A stretch of DNA of 11,363 nucleotides. Origin: Oscillospiraceae bacterium. Its GTDB lineage: Bacteria > Bacillota > Clostridia > Oscillospirales > Ruminococcaceae. The stretch lies in NCBI GenBank assembly GCA_016302225.1, contig JAEDOB010000046.1:1-11363 (forward strand), given 5' to 3'. How positions within the stretch are numbered: the first letter of the stretch is position 1; each line of letters starts with the position of its first letter. The notes under the pieces are model-generated. The model saw only the letters and a program-made list of their open reading frames with translations, ran no database searches and had not been told where the DNA came from. This document shows positions 5,922 to 11,363 of the stretch, piece by piece. A program made the translations under genes and the position numbers.

Positions 5922-6713
5922 ATGGAATATTTTACCCGAGGAAACGACATTATCCTGAAACAGCAGGACTTCAACTTAGCGGAAACTCTCGACTGCGGAC
6001 AGGCTTTCCGCTGGACGGCTGACGGTGACGGATTTACCGGATTTTTCCTGGATAAACCCCTGACTATCCTGAATGAGAAAGACTATTTCGTCCTGAAAAA
6101 TACCTCCGAGGAGGAGCTTCTGAACGTCTGGGCGGATTATTTCGACCTGAACACCGACTACGGCGAGCTTAAACGGCTTTTTTCGCAGGACGAAACTCTG
6201 TCAAAGGCATGCGCCTATGCGGGGGGCATAAGGCTTCTCCGTCAGGATTTTTTTGAGTGTCTTATCTCGTTCATCATCTCCCAGAACAACAATATCCCCC
6301 GTATCAAGGGCATTATCGGGCGGCTTTGCGAAATGTTCGGCGGCTTTCCCACACCGTCCGACCTTGCCGAAAAAACGGTTGACGACCTTGCCCCGCTGCG
6401 TTCGGGATTTCGTGCAAAATACATATGCGATGCGGCGGCAAAGTCCGCTTGCGGGGATATTTCCCGTGAAACAATTTCGGAAATGTCAACCGAGGATGCA
6501 CGCAGGGCACTTATGACAATCAAGGGCGTTGGTCCCAAGGTAGCGGAATGTGTCCTGCTTTTCGGGCTGCACCGTGTGGAAGCGTTCCCCGTCGATGTGT
6601 GGATAAAGCGGGTCATGGCGGAGTATTACCCGAACGGTCTGCCCGAGTACGCAGTGCCGTTTGGCGGAATTGCACAACAATATCTCTTCCATTATATCAG
6701 AAATAACCATTGA
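5922..6713 (+). CDS. ogg: 8-oxoguanine DNA glycosylase/AP lyase, OGG1 type
   Basis: A 263-residue base-excision repair enzyme that removes 8-oxoguanine paired with cytosine and nicks the abasic site. DCGQAFRW (24-31) is the N-terminal OGG1/AlkA signature, SFIISQNNNIPRI (116-128) matches the NNN loop of OGG1, and GFRAKYI (162-168) follows. The helix-hairpin-helix is IKGVGPKVAECVLLFG (200-215), with K206 as the Schiff-base lysine and D225 in FPVDVW (222-227) as the conserved aspartate. The protein ends normally after GIAQQYLFHYIR. These features favour OGG1-type over AlkA, which lacks the lysine. I chose ATG 5922, with GAGGTG 4 nt upstream; an in-frame TTG at 5910 would place that site inside the gene. 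It is divergent from the DUF6062-like gene, and its own promoter is weak or is the shared palindromic -10. No clear terminator follows. Confidence 0.92.
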   Translation: MEYFTRGNDIILKQQDFNLAETLDCGQAFRWTADGDGFTGFFLDKPLTILNEKDYFVLKNTSEEELLNVWADYFDLNTDYGELKRLFSQDETLSKACAYAGGIRLLRQDFFECLISFIISQNNNIPRIKGIIGRLCEMFGGFPTPSDLAEKTVDDLAPLRSGFRAKYICDAAAKSACGDISRETISEMSTEDARRALMTIKGVGPKVAECVLLFGLHRVEAFPVDVWIKRVMAEYYPNGLPEYAVPFGGIAQQYLFHYIRNNH

Positions 6714-6811
6714 CGCCGCAGGATCTCAGACATATGACGTTTCGTTTAACGGTTAATTTTGTCGATTATTCGCTCTAAATCTTAACATTATTTAAAATCC
6801 ACAAAATATCG

Positions 6812-6840
6812 TTGACTTTACAGCATATTTTAGTTATAAT
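6812..6840 (+). promoter_or_regulatory. Near-consensus promoter of the giant repeat-protein gene
   Basis: TTGACT (6812-6817), 17 bp, TATAAT (6835-6840): five of six and six of six consensus bases at ideal spacing. A- and T-rich tracts at about 6782-6810 could serve as an UP element. The start is expected near 6847, giving an 88-nt leader before GTG 6935. It is the strongest promoter in the window, so this gene is probably well expressed and independent of ogg. Confidence 0.85.
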
Positions 6841-6864
6841 TATATTATATATTTTACTTGAAAT

Positions 6865-6915
6865 GGGGTATTTCCCCTGCAGTGCGTACAAAACAGGTTC
6901 GCCTTCGGGGCGGAC
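6865..6915 (+). promoter_or_regulatory. Two hairpins in the leader of the giant gene
   Basis: Within the predicted 5' leader there is a GGGG/CCCC stem (6865-6868 with 6874-6877, loop TATTT), then a 7-bp stem GTTCGCC/GGCGGAC (6897-6903 with 6909-6915, loop TTCGG, one G-U pair). The second ends 2 nt before the ribosome binding site region GAAAGGTG (6917-6924). Neither has a U-tract, so these are not terminators. They could stabilise the mRNA or control translation. I recognise no known riboswitch class. Confidence 0.55.
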
Positions 6916-6934
6916 AGAAAGGTGTGATTTCAGC

Positions 6935-9900
6935 GTGGAAATTTTCAAGGACTATGACCAATTCAAGGAAAAGTGTCTGAACTTCTCCTCCAGATTTATG
7001 GAGGCATATTTTAAGGATAACAGTCCCGTTTGTCACCCGACTGTGGAAAATATGATCCTCGTTGCCTGCTCAGAGGAGGAGGCCCACAGCAACGCAATTT
7101 ACATCGCCCGTATGGCGGATATGATGCTTATGTCCGATATGGGAACAGAGTGGGAGACCTTCAATCTGCAGGAGGCAAGAAAGATCGCCGCAGAAAACGG
7201 TCACGTCCTGCTTACCGACCTTCTTTTTGAAAACGCCTTCTTCTCCGAGGACTGGATGATAAACGGTCAGAACGACCGTGTAGTTGTCAGCGAAGCATAT
7301 ATGAGAGAGCAGGGCAAGAGATACGCCCCCGTTACCCCTCTCACCAACAAGGTCCTCTGCTTTAAGAAAATAAACAACAGCTTCTTCTGGCAGAAGGCTG
7401 ACCCATCGCAGCTGCTTGTTCTCAATAAGGAATACATAGGCTCCCGACTTGCGGAGTATGCCGCTGCCGCTGCCGAAAAGCTGCCCTCCCTCTCTGCTGC
7501 GGAGGACAAGACCATTCCTGCCTTTGGAGGAAAGATCGTTATCGGCAAGGACGAGGTGCGCCAGAAGATAACCAATCAGATATTTGCCGCCGTTGATGAA
7601 GCAGTTTCAGTAATGAAGGATAATCTTACCATTATCTATGCCGCAAATTACAGCTTCAGCATGGTGGACTATATCTCCGAGATACTCGTTAAATATCTTG
7701 CAAAGGAAGGCATAAACGTTTCCAAGGAAAGCTTTATGAGCGTTTACTGCCTGCCCCTTACCGCAAAGATAAACGACGAAGCCGTTAAGGAGCAGCTGAA
7801 CATCATCGACGTGCGTTCCGAGGACGAGGACGTTGACTGCGTTAAGCTTGCATTCGTTAAATATCTCGAAAGAGAAGGAAATATCGGATTTAAGTATATC
7901 CGTCACGATAAGGACGAATATATGGAAAAGCTCCACTCTCTGGAGTGCATTCCCCTGTCCGAGCGGGACGAGGAAAAGAGTGCCCTCATGGAGCTGCTGG
8001 GTGACCGTCCCTGCTGCGAGGCTGTGTTCAACCTTGCCGAGTCACGTTTCCCCGACGAGGATATTACCGCCGTCAAGGAATTCTGGGGAATGTCGGCTCT
8101 TGATGATGCTGCCCTGAAGCAGTATGTTTCCGACTCCTATTTTGCAGATGCTCTCACCGACGGCGAGATCACCGCAGGCTATGACAAGGCTGAGATAATT
8201 TTGAATGCCTTAAAGCCCGTTTCCGAGAAATACGGTCTGGATAATTCCGAGGACGTTAAGCGTCTTGAACGCTACATCGACCTGATGGACAGAGAGAGAA
8301 GGACCTACAACGGAACCGTTTTCGATACCGTTGAGGAAATGAAGAAGGCAATGAAGAACGAAACCGACGTTGCCGACCTCTGCACAGACCTTACCGCAAT
8401 GACCGCCAAGGAGCTTGCAAATCTCCGTCAGTATATCCGCTCAATGCCCCTTGACAACAACACCGCCGCAAAATATCTGGTAAAGATAAAGGTCGCTATG
8501 AACGAAAGCGAAAAGAACGCTCTCAGTCAGATGTGCCTGAAGCTGCCCATGATGAATGAGCAGGAGGTCACCGACCTTTGCGAAAAGATAAAAGCATACG
8601 ACTGCGACGAGTATGTCAAGAAGCCCTTCCTTGAAAGAGCTTCGGGATATATGCTCTCCGCTCAGAGGGACGCTCTCTCCGAAATGTGCAGAACTGCTGT
8701 GTCCATGAACGGCGAGGAGCTGTCCGCACTGACCGAAAAGATAAAGAACGGCGGCTATGATCCCGTTCTGACCAAATATACGCTGAAAAGGCTGTCTGCC
8801 GTCCGTGATGAAGCTGTTCGTCAGGAAATTGCCGATATTTGCGACGGTATGGAAAATATGCCCAACGAGGAGCTTGAAGCTCTCAAGGAAAAGATCACAG
8901 CGAAGAATTATCCCGAGAAATTCACAAAGAAAATTCTCCGCAATATTGAAAATCTTATCAATCAGAACGTTCTTGATGAAGTCGCTGCCATATTCTCCAA
9001 TATCGAAACGGCAGATATGGAACGCATTGAGTCGCTCAAAAAGATCGTTTCCGAAAATAAGTACGACGAGGTGCTTATCTCCAAATATATCGAACCTATC
9101 AAGCAGCGTGAAACCGCACTTAACGACGAAATTCTCCTTGGCAAGCTTACTAATGTTTCCGAAATGGACAATGAGGCTCTTGCCGAGATAAGAGAGATAA
9201 TCTCCTCCGGAAAGTGCAGCGATGAAGCCGTTGCAAAGGCTGAAAGCACCATTGCCGAGAGAGAAAACGAGATAATCGCCGCAGAGCTTGCCGAGATCTG
9301 CCGCGATATTCCCGAAATGACCTCCGAGCAGCTGGAAAAGATCAAGGAAGTTGTTTCCAGCACAAGATACCCCGAAACCCTTACAGGAAAATACATCATT
9401 CAGATCGGCGAACGTGAAACCGAGCTGCTGGAGCTGGAGCTTGCCGAGCTTTGCGCCGACGTTTCCGAAATGACGCAGGAGCAGCTTGAAAACCTGAAGC
9501 TTGCCCTCAACAGCGAAAGATACACTCCCGAACAGACCGAGGAATATATCGCAAAGCTGGAAACAAGAGAAAGAGAGCTGCTAAAGCTTGAGCTTGTTGA
9601 GATTTGCCACGAGATCAAGGAAATGAATCAGGATCAGCTGGATCAGCTCCGTCTGAGGATAGAAAGCGGCAGATATGCCTCCGACCTTGTTGCTCCCTAT
9701 GAGCAGCAGATCAATGACAGAGAGCTGGAGCTTCTCGATAAGCAGCTGGCTGAGCTCTGCGAAAATATGGACGAAATGTCCAAGGAAGATGTCCGCAAGC
9801 TTCGTCCCCTTATCCAGGACGGCGATTACGAACCGAATATTGCCAAGAAATATCTCGATATGCTTGACAAGAGAGAAAAGGACATTCTCACGGAGGAATT

Positions 9901-11363
9901 CAATAAGACCGCAGGAAATATCGACGAAGCTACCATTGACGAGCTGAACAGCGCTAAGCTGCAGCTTGCCGAAAATCCCGAATTTGCAAACCTCGAAGGC
10001 TACGACGAAATGTTTGTGAAGATCGACAAGAAGATCGCAGAGCTTAAAAAGGCTGAATTTGACAAGAAGCTGTCAGGAATTTCCGAGCTTGACTTTGACG
10101 GTATCAAGGAATTCAAGGAAGAGCTGGAGGCTAAGAAGTCCGAAATTTCCGAGGAGGAATACAAGGAAGCGTCCGAAAGGGCAGCAAAACAGCTTACCGC
10201 TCTCGAACGCAAGGAGCTGGAAGCCCTCTGCGAAGGCTGCAAGGATTTCACTCTCGACAAGGCAAAGGAAGCTTTGGAAAAGGTCAACAGCTGCGGCTAC
10301 GGTGCCGATGTTACCGAGTCCTTTGCGGAGCAGCTGAATAACAGAATTACCGAGCTGCATACCAACTACCTGTTCGACCTTATCTCCGATATGGACAATA
10401 TGTCCAAGGAGCAGCTTACCGATGCGCTGGCTAAGACCAATGCTTACGGAAACGGCTGTCCCGAAGAGCTTAAAAAGAAATATGCCGACAAGATCAATGT
10501 TAAGCTTCATGAGATCGAAGACAAGGAGCTTCAGGGAGTTTGCGGAAATCTCAGTGCCCTCAATATCAAGCAGGCTATGGATCTCAAGGTCAAGATCGAC
10601 ACCATGCAGATCGACAGAGAAGCCAAGGATCGCTATTTGGACGCTATCGACGAGCATATCCTTATGCTCAAGGGCGTTGAAACCGACGGTTATGTTGAAC
10701 ACCTTATCAAGATCATGGGCGACAACAGCATCTCCAATGTTCAGTTCCATGTTCCCAGACTTTCCAAGGTGTTTGACCTGAAATTCGGCGACATCTGCAA
10801 AACATATTTAAGCCCCGGAAGATACGAGATCCCCATGCTTATCCACGAAAGCAAGGTAGGCGATGCAAACGAAGGCTTTGCTATCACCAACGAGTACCTT
10901 TACTACAAGCTGTCACAGGGCAAATTTGACAGGATACTTCTGGAAAATATCTCCGAATTTACCGCTAAGAAGTCAGTGTTCGGTCCCTGCAGCATCATCA
11001 TGAAGGAGAAGGACGGAAAATCTCATGAGCTGCCCTGCGGAATTGCCAAGGCAAACGTTGATAACGCCGCCAAGGTTCTGACGCAGTTCATCAACTACAT
11101 CAAAAAGGAACGCTCCGCTGCCAAGTTTGCGGAAATCCAGGAGGCTGCCGAGGCTGAAAAGCATCATCAGCCTGTTGTCGACCCCACCGAGGAGATCATC
11201 AAGAAGGCAGAGCTGGAAAATGCTGCTAAGCATGAAGAAAAGCCTGCCGAACCCAAGCCCGAGGAAAAACCCGCCGAGCCTAAGCCCGAGGAGAAACCTG
11301 CCGAGCCTAAGCCCGAGGAAAAGCCTGCCGAGCCAAAGCCCGAGGAAAAGCCCGCCGAGTCCA
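6935..11363 (+). CDS. Giant alpha-helical repeat protein of unknown function, 3' end off window
   Basis: An open frame of at least 1476 codons with no stop before the right edge. I start it at GTG 6935 (VEIFKDYDQF), with GAAAGGTG 10 nt upstream; an in-frame ATG at 6863 lies only about 16 nt after the predicted transcript start and has no ribosome site. There is no signal peptide or membrane segment, so it should be cytoplasmic. Residues 1-457 are an unrecognised, probably globular alpha/beta region (GGKIVIGKDEV at 198-208 is not a Walker A motif). A short linker YNGTVFDTVEEMKKAMKNE (458-476) leads into about 15 repeats of ~50 residues (about 475-1247). Residues about 1265-1395 look beta-rich and hint at a bacterial PH-like fold (GFAITNEYLYYK within 1297-1342). 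An EEKPAEPKP repeat tail starts at 1434. It is rich in Glu and Lys. A scaffold or filament-like role is only a guess. It follows ogg after 221 bp with its own strong promoter. Confidence 0.85.
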   Translation, partial: MEIFKDYDQFKEKCLNFSSRFMEAYFKDNSPVCHPTVENMILVACSEEEAHSNAIYIARMADMMLMSDMGTEWETFNLQEARKIAAENGHVLLTDLLFENAFFSEDWMINGQNDRVVVSEAYMREQGKRYAPVTPLTNKVLCFKKINNSFFWQKADPSQLLVLNKEYIGSRLAEYAAAAAEKLPSLSAAEDKTIPAFGGKIVIGKDEVRQKITNQIFAAVDEAVSVMKDNLTIIYAANYSFSMVDYISEILVKYLAKEGINVSKESFMSVYCLPLTAKINDEAVKEQLNIIDVRSEDEDVDCVKLAFVKYLEREGNIGFKYIRHDKDEYMEKLHSLECIPLSERDEEKSALMELLGDRPCCEAVFNLAESRFPDEDITAVKEFWGMSALDDAALKQYVSDSYFADALTDGEITAGYDKAEIILNALKPVSEKYGLDNSEDVKRLERYIDLMDRERRTYNGTVFDTVEEMKKAMKNETDVADLCTDLTAMTAKELANLRQYIRSMPLDNNTAAKYLVKIKVAMNESEKNALSQMCLKLPMMNEQEVTDLCEKIKAYDCDEYVKKPFLERASGYMLSAQRDALSEMCRTAVSMNGEELSALTEKIKNGGYDPVLTKYTLKRLSAVRDEAVRQEIADICDGMENMPNEELEALKEKITAKNYPEKFTKKILRNIENLINQNVLDEVAAIFSNIETADMERIESLKKIVSENKYDEVLISKYIEPIKQRETALNDEILLGKLTNVSEMDNEALAEIREIISSGKCSDEAVAKAESTIAERENEIIAAELAEICRDIPEMTSEQLEKIKEVVSSTRYPETLTGKYIIQIGERETELLELELAELCADVSEMTQEQLENLKLALNSERYTPEQTEEYIAKLETRERELLKLELVEICHEIKEMNQDQLDQLRLRIESGRYASDLVAPYEQQINDRELELLDKQLAELCENMDEMSKEDVRKLRPLIQDGDYEPNIAKKYLDMLDKREKDILTEEFNKTAGNIDEATIDELNSAKLQLAENPEFANLEGYDEMFVKIDKKIAELKKAEFDKKLSGISELDFDGIKEFKEELEAKKSEISEEEYKEASERAAKQLTALERKELEALCEGCKDFTLDKAKEALEKVNSCGYGADVTESFAEQLNNRITELHTNYLFDLISDMDNMSKEQLTDALAKTNAYGNGCPEELKKKYADKINVKLHEIEDKELQGVCGNLSALNIKQAMDLKVKIDTMQIDREAKDRYLDAIDEHILMLKGVETDGYVEHLIKIMGDNSISNVQFHVPRLSKVFDLKFGDICKTYLSPGRYEIPMLIHESKVGDANEGFAITNEYLYYKLSQGKFDRILLENISEFTAKKSVFGPCSIIMKEKDGKSHELPCGIAKANVDNAAKVLTQFINYIKKERSAAKFAEIQEAAEAEKHHQPVVDPTEEIIKKAELENAAKHEEKPAEPKPEEKPAEPKPEEKPAEPKPEEKPAEPKPEEKPAES
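8357..10672 (+). repeat. About 15 degenerate ~50-residue helical repeats in the giant protein
   Basis: Units share a pattern close to ELAEICxxIxEM, then xxEQLxxLKxxIxSxxY, then a KYxxxIxxRExELL end, consistent with two or three helices each. A Cys follows the first helix start in most units (for example ELAEICRDI, ELAELCADV, ELVEICHEI, QLAELCENM). Copies at about 9280-9890 are most alike, while outer ones are eroded. DNA identity between copies is modest, so this is an old protein-level amplification, not a recent DNA tandem array. Confidence 0.85.
11234..11363 (+). repeat. 27-bp tandem repeat encoding EEKPAEPKP, running off the edge
   Basis: Four complete 27-bp units (11234-11260, 11261-11287, 11288-11314, 11315-11341) and a 22-bp partial one. 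Copies differ only at scattered, mostly third-codon positions. They encode a charged proline-rich spacer, probably extended and disordered, which in such proteins usually precedes another domain; that domain would lie outside the window. The high identity suggests recent slippage and likely strain-to-strain length variation. Confidence 0.9.

Noticed and set aside
6714..6811. Terminator or tRNA after ogg
   Set aside because: No GC-rich hairpin followed by a T-tract and no cloverleaf could be traced; the stretch only becomes AT-rich toward the next promoter.
6863..6934. In-frame upstream ATG giving 24 extra residues to the giant protein
   Set aside because: It sits about 16 nt after the predicted transcript start, without a ribosome site, inside the hairpin region; GTG 6935 fits better, though not with certainty.
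10073..10750. 225-codon minus-strand open frame inside the giant gene
   Set aside because: It is antisense to the helical repeats, and its hydrophobic Leu/Val/Gly-rich product reflects Glu/Lys-rich codons read backwards. The sense frame shows clear protein repeats.

Overview
The window looks like a chromosomal segment of a low-to-mid GC Firmicute of class Clostridia, most likely an Oscillospiraceae or Ruminococcus-type organism. I infer this from strong AGGAGG-like ribosome binding sites, sigma-A promoters (TTGAAA or TTGACT, 17 bp, TATAAT), an OGG1-type DNA glycosylase and a DUF6062-type protein. No phage, transposon, CRISPR, tRNA or rRNA feature is visible.

Layout. Positions 1-197 hold an outward-facing promoter for a gene beyond the left edge and a strong terminator. 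A minus-strand block follows: a 1122-residue membrane protein (3566 to 198) that is a degenerate P-type ATPase with a roughly 560-residue disordered front end, and just upstream rlmB (4468 to 3581), an rRNA 2'-O-methyltransferase. The two genes are 14 bp apart and probably translationally coupled, with a promoter before rlmB and the terminator after the ATPase-like gene. Further upstream on the same strand are an 87-residue tail-anchored small protein (4836 to 4573), a 271-bp intergenic stretch packed with GTTGAAAAC motifs and a 17-bp inverted repeat, and a DUF6062-like protein with two CxxC/CxxH modules (5791 to 5108).

A divergent promoter region (5792-5921) separates these from plus-strand ogg (5922-6713), a lysine/aspartate HhH-GPD 8-oxoguanine glycosylase. 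After a 221-bp spacer with a near-consensus promoter and a structured leader comes a very large plus-strand gene from 6935 that runs off the right edge. It encodes at least 1476 residues: an unrecognised N-terminal region, about 15 degenerate ~50-residue helical repeats, a possible PH-like domain and a 9-residue EEKPAEPKP tail repeat.

The genes do not form one obvious pathway. rlmB (ribosome maturation) and ogg (oxidative DNA repair) are housekeeping. The undescribed material is the pseudo-ATPase, the giant repeat protein, and the small tail-anchored gene with its motif-rich upstream region.
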